Below are positions 9,401 to 17,140 of a stretch of DNA of 20,413 nucleotides, one piece after another (within the stretch, counting starts at the first letter, position 1; each line of letters begins with the position of its first letter). The notes under the pieces are model-generated. The model made no database searches and had not been told where the DNA came from. It saw nothing but the letters and a program-made list of their open reading frames with translations. This DNA comes from Mnemiopsis leidyi (Eukaryota; Ctenophora; Tentaculata; Lobata; Bolinopsidae): assembly GCA_000226015.1 (NCBI GenBank), contig JH156876.1, forward strand, positions 11,046 through 31,458, in the 5' to 3' direction. A program made the translations under genes and the position numbers.

Positions 9401-12400
9401 ATATGAAAACTTTGAAAGAATGATGGTACCTACATAAGAGGAATATAAACGGCTATAAATAAACTAAGTAGTAAGTACTTACCCACTGACTGGAACATTT
9501 GGGGAACACAGCAAACATTAAGGAAGGGTCAAACTCTCCGGAAAACATTCTCAAGACCTGTTCTATCTGATTAGCTATCATCAGACCTACATTTTTTGTG
9601 TATATAACAAGTAAATCCCCAAAGTTCTCCGCGATTTCCGGGATTCTCCTCGTTGTTATATCCACTACGTGACTCAACACTTTCACGAAAAACCACAAAG
9701 TTCGCATGGAAACCGCCTTGAAGTCCCTCGTTAAAACACCGAACACTTCACTATTCTCCAGAGCAGGAAGACCGGCAATGTTGAGGTTTGAGAGAGTGCT
9801 AAATGTGTCAGGTGCAGCATGATACGCGCGCAGAGCATGTGCAGCTATCTGCCATTCTCTCACGCGTGTCACATCAACCGAGACACAGCTGATGTGGGGA
9901 GGGAGAGAAGGACGAGATGTGATCTCGTGAGGAGACAATGTGTAATACCACGACACTTCCGGACCGAGGGAGAGGTGAGACAGTTGTTGGGGAGTAGAGA
10001 GTGTTACTTCAAGTATCAGGGTCTTGAGTTTGTTCGGGATATTGATTAGGTTGGTCAGGGTGTTTTGTAACTCGGTGGTCGTTGAAGTTACTATGTTTGT
10101 TATGAGAAGCGTTGGCTTAGCAACTGAAAATATTGAAATTATTGTTGATCGGTGGCAAATGCAAAACTTAGGATGCAATAAAGTGACATATTTAGAGTGA
10201 AATAAAATAAAAACTACTCCAAAAGTCCAAATAAGAGAATAACAACGTTTTACCGGTAAGTAAGGCCAATTTAGAAAAGGCAGTTGAAGTATATTTCATG
10301 TCACTCCTCTGTAATATCCTTGAAATAACTGCTGACTTTCCAGATCCCACAAGTCCACTGATGACAATAATTGACTTCTGCGATAAATGTTAAGTCATTG
10401 TTGTGGCTCACTATTTGGAAAAGGGATGAACTGATTTTAGTGCATGAATTTACGACAAGTAGTCGTTAATTCGGTAAGATTTTGATACTGACCTCATTTT
10501 CAAGGAATCTTTGTTTCATCTTTCGTAAGTTTGTAAGGTGCAAAGGTCAACAAATATTTAATGTTACTTGTCAAATTGTTTTCTGCTATGCCATCTTGCA
10601 TACCTTCAGAAAAGTTATTTTAAGTTTAAGACCAGATTTACTAGGTACTGTCGTCACAGGTAATCAGTATCAATCCAGAAGCATGACCGGTTGTAAATGG
10701 GGGGGGGGGCAAGATGACTACATTTTTTTGGCCATTTGGCATACGTCTGGGTGTCATGGTCAAATAATCAAAAAATTTCGACCATGACCATGGCAAAAAT
10801 CCAAATTTTCCATGGTAATGGTCAAGTTTTTTACCATTGATAATTTGGCAAATTCCAGGGTGTCATGGTTATGGTCAGTGCCCACCTTCCCCCATTAAGA
10901 AAACACCAATAGTGTTCTAAGATCTGTATTCAGCAAGAAGATAATTTAAAGTTATAAATAATCAACTGGCCTTTGCTTTTTGGCACAAAAATTCACATAT
11001 CGATTTCAATTTCCACATTTAATGTCTACGAAAAACAAAAAAACAAATTACGAAGTTCTCAAGTCTCATATCTTCACGTTCACTCTACCGACTACTCATC
11101 AAGTGCAGAGGTAAGAAGTTTATAAACCAATGGGAAGATCTCCCACGAGTCAATAGCAATCTTCATTGTGCTAAACTGAGGAACACACAGCAGGAGGACG
11201 AAATGTCGAGGAGGTAGACCAAACATGTAACACCCTGTTTTATCTGTCTTATTGTCCGGTAACTTGAAGGAACTTAGTTTTATCCGGAACCCCTCTCCAG
11301 GCTTGATCATACTGACCATGGCTTCTCCGTCTCCTTTAGACTTCTGATGTTGCTCGCACCACTCCCATAGTTTGGAGAAGACCAGATCAGCTGAGAAGTT
11401 GGACAGTGGCAGAGGACAGAGCAGGTCTGTCATCAGTACTATCAGCTCAGGTAGAACAGAACGGTAGTGATGGTTGTGTTGGGTGTACTCGATACCTGCT
11501 TTGATGGAAGCGGGTGCAGGGCGCTCTGTCTCCAATGCTACGCTGATAGTGTCCCCGGATCTGAGGACAGGGACATAAACACTCTCTATAACATTGTAGT
11601 GAAGGCTATGAGGAGTCAGCTGAAACTCCACGCAGGTCAAGTACTCGTCCTCCCTGGCCAGGTGGACGCAGTACGCGAGAGTGACGGTGAGGTGGAGTTT
11701 CTCCAGGTAGAAACTCGTGTCAAACTCGGTGTAGCTGACAGCCGGGTTTACATACTTCTTCCGGGATATCGTCAAGCAGATCTTATCTAGCTTCAGCATC
11801 GGCCGTTCTGAAAAAGAAGGGCTTATATCTAATAATTTAGTATCTTGTTAGATAGGATTTTTCTGTCACATGACAGCTTTTATCGTAATTGATTAGTCGT
11901 ATTTGGCTTCTCATTATCTTTTATAGTCAATCGCTGTCACGTGAATGATGAAATTTCCGACCCCCCCCTCCCCCCAGAAAGTTGATGCCTATTAAATGAC
12001 ATTACATACCCAAATAAGTGCATAATCCACCCAGCTCCGACTCTCCAGACATAAACTTGCTCTCTCCAAAGAGGGATGCTTGGAGCTTGCTGGTGCTGTA
12101 GGTAGTTAGGTACCGGTACAGAAGTAACATGTAAGATTGCTGGAGAGGAAAGCGACTCAGAGCACGGCACAGTGCCGACAGATCTGCAGTCAGGGATGCC
12201 AACTTGGGGTGATGCAGAACTGAACTGAGAAAGAATCGATTTTTGAGTGACTACATATTATATTTAGATGATGATAAAATCGTAAATCCATTAGAGTTTG
12301 TTTCAGTATGCAGGTACATAACTGTACAGAAATAAAGATTAAAAACTACTGTAGAATAAAAATGTTTTATGCAAAATAAATAATATTTTACTCCAATATT

Positions 12401-15194
12401 GTGACATTTTCCATTACTTGATCATATCAGTAAGTGCTACTATTTGCTCAGCGTCCAGCTCTTCCTCCTCCGCCAGTCTAGTGCAGTGTCGTATTACAGG
12501 TGTGGGATCGTATGTAAGCAAAGTCAGATAATGTTGAAATATTCTCATGTAGTGATCTGAAGCAGATTTAAAGATGGACACAGGTTGTGTTGTCACAAAC
12601 TCTACCAACTGCAGGAGTACCTGAGGTAAATTAACTTTAAAGTGAGAATGCGATAGTGTTTGTGGGAACCTGTTTTTGCATCTCAATTTAAAAATCCACA
12701 ATTTCAACAGCAGTGTACATGACGAAATATCAGACCACAGCCCACACTATTCCATCAGATGCTGAAAAAGGCATGTAATAGGTAGGTATTATACGTACAT
12801 AACTATGGCCTGTATAGCTACATGATGAAACAACTCAATATACTGTAGCTGTAATCCCTTATCAGAGAGCTCTAACCTCTAGAAGGGTAGGTGAGTACAG
12901 ATCGAAAGGAATGGAGTTGAGGAAGTTAACAGCATAAAGAGAGTACTTCGGCTGATCAAACAACATCACTCTCACTGTCTGCTCTATCCCTCGGAGTGTC
13001 TGATCTCTCTTTGAGTTGTGATATACTTTCCAAACTACTCGGAAAAACAGACTAGGGTACTGTCCACCGATCTTGTAAAAGAAGTGCTTGTGAAAGTCTA
13101 GTAGAGCAGTCATAAGTTGACCACTTTCTTCACACTCTGCATGCTGAGACATAGCGATTATCTTGAGTGCTGTTGTCTCAAACGAGTCAAACACGCTCCT
13201 TTTCAGCAAATCAGCACAGTGTACCTTTTGTTGGAGAAGGATGTGGAAAGATAACATTTGGAGATGCTGTTTTGTATTGCTTGTTTTAAGCACAGTCATG
13301 CAGGCTTTTGTCACTTGTTCTGTTGGAAATATTGATGAGCAGTAAATTATGTTTTGTGGGGACATTTGAGTGAGGTCTGGTAGAAATTCTAGTAGTTCTT
13401 TTGTCTTTTCAGCAGGAAACATGTTCATACAACGCCTGAATAAGAAAATGGTAAATTTGAGTTACACTAAAATATGTCTGAATATTTACCCAGGCCGTAA
13501 CATAGCTAACTCTAATCAAGATAAAATCAAATTAATTCAGAACATGTATTGTAAAGTTTGAAATTTGAATTGTTCTTTAATCTTAACCTGACAACATTTG
13601 GTCTTAGATTTTTGCTCTCAGCTAGCCTCTGTAGAACAAAGTCTTGCTGCTCTGGTGTTACAGCTCCAGATACAAGAAGGCAGTTATGGTAACTTTTTAG
13701 AAAGTCACTGGATGGAGGAGTAGAATACATGTGTAAGTAATCCACCTGAATTATAGTGTATCAATTACTTACAATTTAATTAATCAATTAATAACACTAC
13801 TTAGTTTAAACTTTATAATGTTTTATAATTCATAAAACTATCTCATAGTGAGAGAAAGCTTGAATTAGAAATTATCAAAGATTTTGTCTAGATATAACTC
13901 ATCAGTCTACAAACCTTCCTGACCACTGATGTTATCTCACTTAATGAGCTATAAGCTAGAACACGAACTAATTCATTTACAGAGTCATTAGTTGTCACTG
14001 CATAGAAAACAGCCGCTACATTGTCTACTATGTCAGGGTTTGACCTGAAACATCATGTGGTTTCAATCAAATTATGTCATTAGTTTTATGATATTGAATA
14101 TTGATATGTTGACAAATAGAAACTTCTGAGCAATAAATCTATGTTGTACACAGTGGGAAAATATGTCAAATCAAGCGGATCTTGATAATCATTTTTGACT
14201 TGATAATCTTTCTTTGACATTTATGATTATTTACAATGCGAAATCTAATCCAATACAAGGTTGAATAGAACAAAACAATTTAACCAATTAGGAAATCTTA
14301 TCAATAGCAGCTTAGATGATCTCCTAATTTTAAAAGAAGGATAACTTTGGTAAAGCCAAAGACATTAAACCTTGATAAATGAACAGTGGTAAAATTATCA
14401 TGCACTTCAATGTGTGGAGATGGTGGACACAATCTACAGCTTAGTCAAACAAATTTTAAATTAAAAAATACGAAATTGACCCTCACTTTTGGCCAAAACG
14501 TCTAGTCACTTGGACTGATCCATTTTACATGTATCATTGGATTACAATGCAAAGCTACAGCCCCTGAATGCAGCCGCCAAAAGGAAAGCATTTGAATATT
14601 AGGCAAAAAAGCAAGCAAAGTTGGTTAGGGACCATTTAGGCTGGCACTATTGAAGATCACTTAAAACATAAATCTCTTTTTAATCAACTAACATTATCAC
14701 AGTTGTCAGTTTTTATACTTGTGAGTACAGTGAAAGACTGTCATATCTGTGAGAAGTAAGATGATTTCAGACAAAAGCTTTCCTTTACCAGATCCAGCAG
14801 AAACTCTCCTCAGCAGACAGCTGATGATTTCTTCCTAAAAATTCAAAGAAAATTACCAATAAACTCCATACAATCTCATAAATAAAACCACACAAAAAAC
14901 GTTGACATACTTACTTGAAGGTTTTGTTCAGAAAGCAAATGTGTCAGGCCTCGTAACTTCCTGCAACTTTCAAGAGACATGTGATTTGTTATATCATACA
15001 CGTATTGCTTGACAGTGCCACGTAAAGTCATCCTATGCAGTTCATTTATGATTAGTCCCAGTGGTGAATTAGAAGAGCAAAGGCTTACTCTTTCAATCAT
15101 TGTTGTTAAGAAAAAGTCCCAATCGTTTAGTGCACAAACTTTAGTAAACCAATGTGCATAATTGACCAACATGTTTATTGTCTGCATACAAGGG
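3279..15194 (-). CDS. RNF213 (mysterin)-like giant AAA+ protein, multi-exon, partial
   Basis: I rebuilt this gene from minus-strand exons (listed separately); splice sites and phases agree along three chains: 15181 to 11092, 10377 to 5197, and 3520-3742 to 3279. About 2,030 codons are covered. The upstream third is helical and lacks motifs. Then come two P-loops, GLVGSGKS (10333-10356) and GREGSGKS (8914-8937), with their lysines about 348 residues apart; from memory the human RNF213 AAA3 and AAA4 lysines are about 350 apart. Layout after the second P-loop also fits RNF213: a strand in the Walker B place, a 'VxxRDV'-like helix (VSYRNVINLAKVYSWV), then a third AAA-like unit. RNF213 is a cytosolic AAA+ E3 ligase acting on lipid droplets and intracellular pathogens. 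Odd points: Walker B of the second unit reads VVVVQL, the third unit lacks a P-loop, there is a one-base frameshift at 8793-8798, and an in-frame TAG at 11092-11094. No RING or RZ finger is visible. It could be a pseudo-ATPase paralogue or a decaying copy. Confidence 0.65.
3520..3742 (-). CDS. RNF213-like gene, exon with NDWFLEICCHQHF
   Basis: The donor GTAAGT at 3514-3519 leaves phase 1, matching the next exon. The coding part is rich in Phe, Cys and His. The upstream edge is unsettled: the exon before it ends in phase 0, and the phase-0 acceptors available are at 3692-3693 or 3689-3690; acceptors at 3754 and 3762 are in other phases. A missing small exon is also possible. Confidence 0.6.
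3743..4038. other. Intron and promoter-side spacer
   Basis: No exon is seen. This lies inside an intron of the minus-strand gene and upstream of the plus-strand secreted-protein gene, so it probably carries that gene's upstream control sequence. Confidence 0.4.
4039..4072 (+). promoter_or_regulatory. TATA box and likely start site of the secreted-protein gene
   Basis: TATAAATA at 4039-4046 is followed about 30 bases later by TCA (A at 4072) that fits an initiator. This leaves a 5' UTR of about 50 bases before the ATG at 4122. It indicates a focused, possibly inducible, promoter. Confidence 0.7.
4122..4901 (+). CDS. Secreted coiled-coil protein with Cys-containing C-terminal domain
   Basis: The product has 259 residues. 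Residues 1-18 (MVFLKVFLFCTVVVMTAG) are a signal peptide. Residues about 28-140 are hydrophilic with heptad-like spacing (LxxLxxEL, VxxLTTT, LxxTKxLVENL), so a coiled coil and probably an oligomer. Residues about 157-259 form a compact domain with Cys157, Cys161, Cys189 and terminal Cys259, beginning CAGTTGRD, then a DCGF turn, a HWRATGTSAVY strand and WNVEWIAVGYTC at the end. I recall similar secreted invertebrate proteins with this 'CAGTTGR...W.V.W.AVG.TC' pattern, but know no proven role; the shape recalls C1q- or lectin-like trimers. Three N-x-S/T sites are present. It is intronless, nested in an intron of the opposite-strand gene, and visibly GC-richer than its surroundings. The start follows a short 5' UTR after a TATA box; a poly(A) signal follows. 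Confidence 0.88.
   Translation: MVFLKVFLFCTVVVMTAGKKDKSSEGVDPEEVDGLKQLLLSSMQSIVSLDELATELSDKVARLTTTMAETRTFVLQLKSSVVSSVEELTTTQQGVKADLEQTKTLVENLRSEHNVSEIAEQVKLLSVALEKTKAELSGVGGEVAVVAGEEDAGNAKCLKVCAGTTGRDSTNWSNYHTNGLVLDVNIGDCGFVKVPTITTSIEGKGYHWRATGTSAVYNASAQGFRMYLEGGKEHGHNPKNGKAEEWKWNVEWIAVGYTC
4980..4985 (+). other. Poly(A) signal ATTAAA
   Basis: It lies about 80 bases after the stop of the secreted-protein gene. Confidence 0.6.
5197..5307 (-). CDS. RNF213-like gene, exon with LRGEVPLKTLPE
   Basis: Acceptor TAG at 5308-5310 and donor GTGAGT at 5191-5196; 37 whole codons, phase 0 on both sides, joining the 5415 donor in frame. A nearby acceptor (CAG, 4 bases inward) would break the frame. Confidence 0.8.
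5415..5511 (-). CDS. RNF213-like gene, exon with LDEICKEIRLVE
   Basis: Acceptor CAG at 5512-5514 and donor GTGAGG at 5409-5414. One base completes a Trp codon begun in the exon before; it ends in phase 0. Confidence 0.82.
5661..5878 (-). CDS. RNF213-like gene, exon with WVDHPQDSRVLVYFL
   Basis: Acceptor CAG at 5879-5881 and donor GTAAAT at 5655-5660; 72 codons plus two bases. It encodes a helical segment with alternating hydrophobic residues. It has no in-frame ATG, so it is easily missed. Confidence 0.82.
6240..6327 (-). CDS. RNF213-like gene, exon with LLWYCDMSAMFCKVKK
   Basis: Acceptor CAG at 6328-6330 and donor GTAAGT at 6234-6239. One base completes an Arg codon from the exon before; 29 further codons, phase 0 end. 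Confidence 0.82.
6517..6662 (-). CDS. RNF213-like gene, exon with NFLLELIELRLGEL
   Basis: Acceptor CAG at 6663-6665 and donor GTTAGT at 6511-6516; 48 codons plus two bases. The frame continues from the 6899 donor in phase 0. Confidence 0.82.
6899..7060 (-). CDS. RNF213-like gene, exon with NLENILSKWGEILQYI
   Basis: The acceptor CAG at 7061-7063 has a strong pyrimidine tract; the donor is GTAATT at 6893-6898. It has 54 codons and is phase 0 at both ends. The open frame extends upstream past the acceptor, but phase and tract support this edge. Confidence 0.8.
7245..7673 (-). CDS. RNF213-like gene, second half of a degenerate third AAA unit
   Basis: Acceptor CAG at 7674-7676, donor GTAAGT at 7239-7244, 143 codons in phase 0. 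GVVIYEGSLSMAP sits where the RNF213 family carries a Walker B 'hhhhDE' strand; only one acidic residue remains. ATKRIITELVK then LVILIPEN resemble the helix and sensor-1 strand, and LLGAGVNRD the arginine-bearing turn that follows. The alignment is by eye and from memory of the family, so the fold call is tentative; the exon itself is solid. Confidence 0.75.
7832..8090 (-). CDS. RNF213-like gene, first half of a degenerate third AAA unit
   Basis: Acceptor CAG at 8091-8093 and donor GTACTG at 7826-7831. One base completes a Ser codon; 86 codons follow. FLILISLKTRVPLVL matches the strand that normally leads into a P-loop, but the P-loop (GxxGxxKS) is absent: NMQIVQPAELQELL stands in its place. 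This suggests loss of nucleotide binding in the unit that is usually best conserved. Confidence 0.75.
8242..9237 (-). CDS. RNF213-like gene, large exon with second AAA P-loop; one-base frameshift
   Basis: Acceptor TAG at 9238-9240 and donor GTATCA at 8236-8241. The exon begins QQLECNRTSD, then GDNIILSPKFCSLMIQM and VPVILWGREGSGKSAL, a clean Walker A. After a run of six C (8793-8798, G on the plus strand) the frame must shift by one base to continue into DLTVVVVQLSRRDDVNQVL, which fits the Walker B strand and following helix of RNF213 AAA4, with QL in place of DE. With one C fewer, the exon length gives exactly the phase 2 that the next exon needs. Downstream parts (VSYRNVINLAKVYSW, KPCILVLAAEICFGEL) continue the family-like layout. 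Confidence 0.82.
9483..10123 (-). CDS. RNF213-like gene, exon covering the body of the first AAA unit
   Basis: Acceptor CAG at 10124-10126 and donor GTAAGT at 9477-9482. Two bases complete a Val codon from the exon before; 213 codons follow, phase 0 end. TLILEV, about 66 residues after the P-loop lysine, takes the Walker B place with a single Glu. The rest is helical, with RTLWFFVKVLSHVVDITTRR and a Cys/Trp-rich end FPKCSSQW. Confidence 0.85.
10254..10377 (-). CDS. RNF213-like gene, exon with first AAA P-loop
   Basis: Acceptor CAG at 10378-10380 and donor GTAAAA at 10248-10253. It reads KSIIVISGLVGSGKSAVIS, a textbook strand plus Walker A. It is 41 codons plus one base, in phase with the next exon. 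Confidence 0.85.
10493..10519 (-). CDS. Tentative small exon before the first P-loop
   Basis: MKQRFLENE is followed by donor GTCAGT in phase 0 with the P-loop exon. The frame is open only a little further upstream (stop at 10547-10549). It may be an internal small exon, a shorter 16-base exon starting at 10508 (which would rescue the upstream TAG by splitting it), or the start codon of a separate gene. Confidence 0.35.
10520..11091. other. Intron or intergenic gap with a repeat
   Basis: No supported exon lies here. It carries the G-run element at 10699-10900 and, if the upstream exon truly ends at its TAG, an ATTAAA on the minus strand at about 11019-11024 that could end a transcript. Confidence 0.45.
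10699..10900. repeat. Repeat with G-run ends and internal CATGGTCA copies
   Basis: The left end has eleven G then CAAGATGAC. The right end, read in reverse, has GGGGGAAGGTGGGCACTGAC, so the ends form imperfect inverted repeats. Inside, GGGTGTCATGGT occurs at about 10749 and about 10858, with several other CCATGG or CATGGTCA-like words in both orientations. It may be a small MITE-like element; no duplicated target is obvious. Confidence 0.45.
11092..11807 (-). CDS. RNF213-like gene, large exon ending in an in-frame TAG
   Basis: Acceptor CAG at 11808-11810. Two bases complete a Glu codon begun at the 12010 donor, then 237 sense codons to TAG at 11092-11094. It encodes a mixed strand/helix region with LYVPVL-like strands and SADLVFSKLWEWCEQHQK near the middle, ending in LVYKLLTSALDE. 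Whether the TAG is the true end of a gene, a nonsense change, or removed by splicing at GTAGTC is not settled. Confidence 0.78.
11961..11975. repeat. C-run in an intron (G-run on the coding strand)
   Basis: Eight C, one T and six C. On the transcribed strand these are long G tracts a few dozen bases beyond the donor at 12008; intronic G tracts can aid splice-site recognition. Such runs are also prone to length errors. Confidence 0.6.
12010..12224 (-). CDS. RNF213-like gene, exon with LCRALSRFPLQQSYMLLL
   Basis: Acceptor CAG at 12225-12227 (a second CAG five bases inward is out of phase) and donor GTATGT at 12004-12009. It has 71 codons flanked by one base on each side, all matching neighbours. 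Confidence 0.82.
12418..12669 (-). CDS. RNF213-like gene, exon with EEEELDAEQIVALTDMI
   Basis: Acceptor CAG at 12670-12672 and donor GTAATG at 12412-12417. Both edges fit the phases of the neighbouring exons. Helical, with an acidic patch near its end. Confidence 0.82.
12799..12848 (-). CDS. RNF213-like gene, 50-base micro-exon
   Basis: Acceptor CAG at 12849-12851 and donor GTACGT at 12793-12798. It encodes LQYIELFHHVAIQAIV plus two bases, which is exactly what is needed to join a phase-0 exon to a phase-2 exon. Neither neighbour can be joined in frame without it. Confidence 0.78.
12877..13435 (-). CDS. RNF213-like gene, helical-repeat exon
   Basis: Acceptor CAG at 13436-13438 and donor GTTAGA at 12871-12876. 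One base plus 186 codons. It has paired helices with Leu and Phe at regular spacing (KTKELLEFLPDLTQM, LQMLSFHILLQQ, ESGQLMTALLDFHKHF), like an alpha-solenoid arm. Confidence 0.84.
13588..13745 (-). CDS. RNF213-like gene, exon with QQDFVLQRLAESKNL
   Basis: Acceptor CAG at 13746-13748 and donor GTTAAG at 13582-13587; 52 codons plus two bases, helical, continuing the solenoid-like part. Confidence 0.83.
13915..14044 (-). CDS. RNF213-like gene, exon with SNPDIVDNVAAVFYAV
   Basis: Acceptor CAG at 14045-14047 and donor GTTTGT at 13909-13914. One base plus 43 codons; it lacks an in-frame ATG. Helical. Confidence 0.8.
14045..14718. other. Intron, nothing recognised
   Basis: AT-rich. GATTA-like words recur near 14160-14240 but I see no exon, gene or clear repeat. 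Confidence 0.5.
14719..14834 (-). CDS. RNF213-like gene, exon with LLSEIILLLTDMTVF
   Basis: Acceptor TAG at 14835-14837 and donor GTATAA at 14713-14718; 38 codons plus two bases. The SAGSGKGK string in it is not a P-loop. Confidence 0.78.
14915..15181 (-). CDS. RNF213-like gene, most upstream secure exon
   Basis: Donor GTAAGT at 14909-14914. The upstream edge is either the acceptor ATGCAG at 15182-15184 or AAAAG at 15195-15196, and an ATG at 15187 also lies here. It encodes WFTKVCALNDWDFFLTTM and ELHRMTLRGTVKQYVYD. Another coding-like piece, KLLKLWANKTHFTGPFD (minus, 15231-15289), ends with a donor in the right phase for the 15194 edge, but the intron between would be only 36 bases, so I do not accept it. 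Confidence 0.75.
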
Positions 15195-15289
15195 CTTTTA
15201 AATTATGATAAGGTTTTTGGGGCCAATTACCAGAGAAGGGGGAAGTCGAAAGGACCAGTGAAGTGAGTCTTGTTAGCCCATAATTTCAA

Positions 15290-15915
15290 CAATTTCTATT
15301 ACGAAATTGCTTCTAAACTTTCTAAGACAAATTCTCAAAATTTACGCCCACACATTCTTAGAATTCTCATAACACTTAGAGCTTAAGAGATCTGCTATTC
15401 TGAACTAATATAGTAAGGAAGCCAGGGAAATTCGCTGGAATTTTGATTGTCAAAGAACAACATTTGGATCAATGGGCCAATGTATCATTTGCCCACTTCC
15501 CCATATTTTAAACAACTTCCAGGAAATTGCTCATCAGCTATCTGACATGTGTCAAATCTATAAAATGTTGTCCATTTCTTCTTCTTGCCGAAGGTAAAAA
15601 AGCAAAGTATATGGTTTAAAGTGTGACAAAGGCCTTCGTGTAAAACACTCTGCAAGATATTGTAACCACGAGAACAAGCTTTTAGGGCTTCCTCCTATGC
15701 AAAGTTATTTGCTTGAGAAATTTCTTGACCTAGCACATGCAATTGTGCGTAGTTAATTGAACCTAGCATTTGCTGCTCAGCTGATCTGTTAATTCAATAG
15801 AACGCACATCTTTGTGAAGCAACTTGAACTGTTGGCAAATGAGTGTGCATAATGATTAACAAAACAGCGGTCAAATTGTTGTGTGGCAGAAAATGGACAA
15901 AAAGTTTAACAAATA
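15290..15915. other. No gene recognised
   Basis: AT-rich sequence upstream of the last secure exon; presumably intron or 5' flank of the RNF213-like gene. No exon with matched splice sites is visible. Confidence 0.4.
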
Positions 15916-15979
15916 ATCACCAGCAAGCTAAGAAAACATTGTATATGCTGGTGATAACTGTCTAAAATTGTGGACAGTT
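15916..15979. repeat. Two adjacent hairpins
   Basis: ATCACCAGCA (15916-15925) pairs with TGCTGGTGAT (15946-15955), then directly AACTGTC (15956-15962) pairs with GACAGTT (15973-15979). Arms are perfect. Confidence 0.6.
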
Positions 15980-16317
15980 AGCAGAAAATTGTTATGGTTT
16001 GCTGTTAAGATGCAATCGTTCGAAAAATTGATAATAGATAATTCAGACAATTAATGTTCATAGGTATTGGGCGGTGTTTCCACCAAGGGTGCCATAATAT
16101 CAAAAACCTTATTTGAACCAGCCTCGGCCATCGGTGTATTTCTCAGCCAACGAATCTATGATAGTTAATGCTGATAATTAATAATACACAATGAATGATC
16201 AGGAAACCGTGATTGAGGGTTAAATGAGTAGCTGCCCATTGCAGCAAAGTCTCGGGCAATAAAGGTATGGTACACACTACCTTAACCATCACTGGCGTGT
16301 ATGTATAATTGTACATT

Positions 16318-16538
16318 CAGCCTCCTGTAATTGGCTGTTACACTTGTGTAACTTGACGAGATTATATCCGTCTACCGTTCTAACGAAACGCTTTGAGCTG
16401 CGAGAGTCGGGTATCGCCGCGACAATTGTGTTGTCGCGGTGATACCCGACCCACGCATCTAAAGCTGAACGGTAGTTAGAACGGTAGACAGATATAATCT
16501 CGTCAACAATTGTGTAATATGTGGCTATTGGAGTGTCC
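16318..16538. mobile_element. Long fold-back (inverted-repeat) element
   Basis: A long imperfect palindrome. Arms at 16353-16384 and 16475-16506 match over 32 bases with one mismatch. The inner arms 16406-16425 and 16431-16450 are nearly perfect, with a five-base loop. Similarity fades outward. It has no coding capacity; the open frame across it is an artefact of the palindrome. Pieces of the same family lie at 18000-18048, 18141-18181 and 18359-18384. This is typical of a MITE or fold-back transposon. Confidence 0.82.
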
Positions 16539-16636
16539 AAATTAAAAGAAGTATGAGATTAAATAATAATCAAAGTCGTAACCCCCTACTTTATTTCAAA
16601 AACTTTGATTTTTGGTCTTTTAATTTGTCATCATTT

Positions 16637-16704
16637 TTGTACAGCAGCGCGCACACTCACGTCATTTTATTCTTAAAGAATGAGAGTCGGACAAAGTCAA
16701 ACAA
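16637..16704 (+). mobile_element. Mini-element copy 1 (about 68 bp)
   Basis: It starts TTGTACAGCAGCGCGCAC and ends GGACAAAGTCAAACAA, closely matching 18545-18610. Flanking duplication is not clear here. Confidence 0.7.
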
Positions 16705-17140
16705 ATTAATCATTTTTGAAAAATTTTTCATATTAAGTTGCAGTTGTCACTTACGATTTTACTCTTGTCCCTTGGATGTACAATTACTAAGCTCAGTGCT
16801 GTTCTCGAGATCTCCGATTTTTGTAAATTTATTGCATAATGCTTACTATCAACTATACTGAATCTTTTGCACATTCTTGTAAGCGAGAGTGGTTACCTTG
16901 CATCAGCTGCTTTTGCTTCCAGGAATGCTTCCTGATGGGCAAGTATAAGTTTGTTTGATTGCAGTGTTATGAATGAAATTTAAAACTAAACCAACAAGAT
17001 ATAAATTACGTTTAGCACCAGCACGACATTATCGAAAACGTTCTTTATCTCAACTGGTGTGTGGTGCCAGATTTCTTAATATCTGTGAAGATATGATTTT
17101 TCTGAATTTAGGATATATAATAATAAATAAATTAATAATA
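16705..17140. other. No gene recognised
   Basis: AT-rich, ending in a TTATTA-like simple repeat at about 17110-17155 that forms the 3' tail of the LINE remnant read on the minus strand. Confidence 0.4.

Noticed and set aside
10482..10787. Plus-strand 101-codon frame
   Set aside because: It crosses the G-run repeat and the tentative minus-strand exon, and has no domain or splice support.
14719..14834. SAGSGKGK as a P-loop
   Set aside because: Spacing does not fit GxxxxGK[ST], and no strand precedes it.
16289..16540. Minus-strand 83-codon frame, with related frames at 17820-18053 and 18132-18350
   Set aside because: All share IISVYR-like peptides only because they cross copies of the same palindromic or mini-element repeats.
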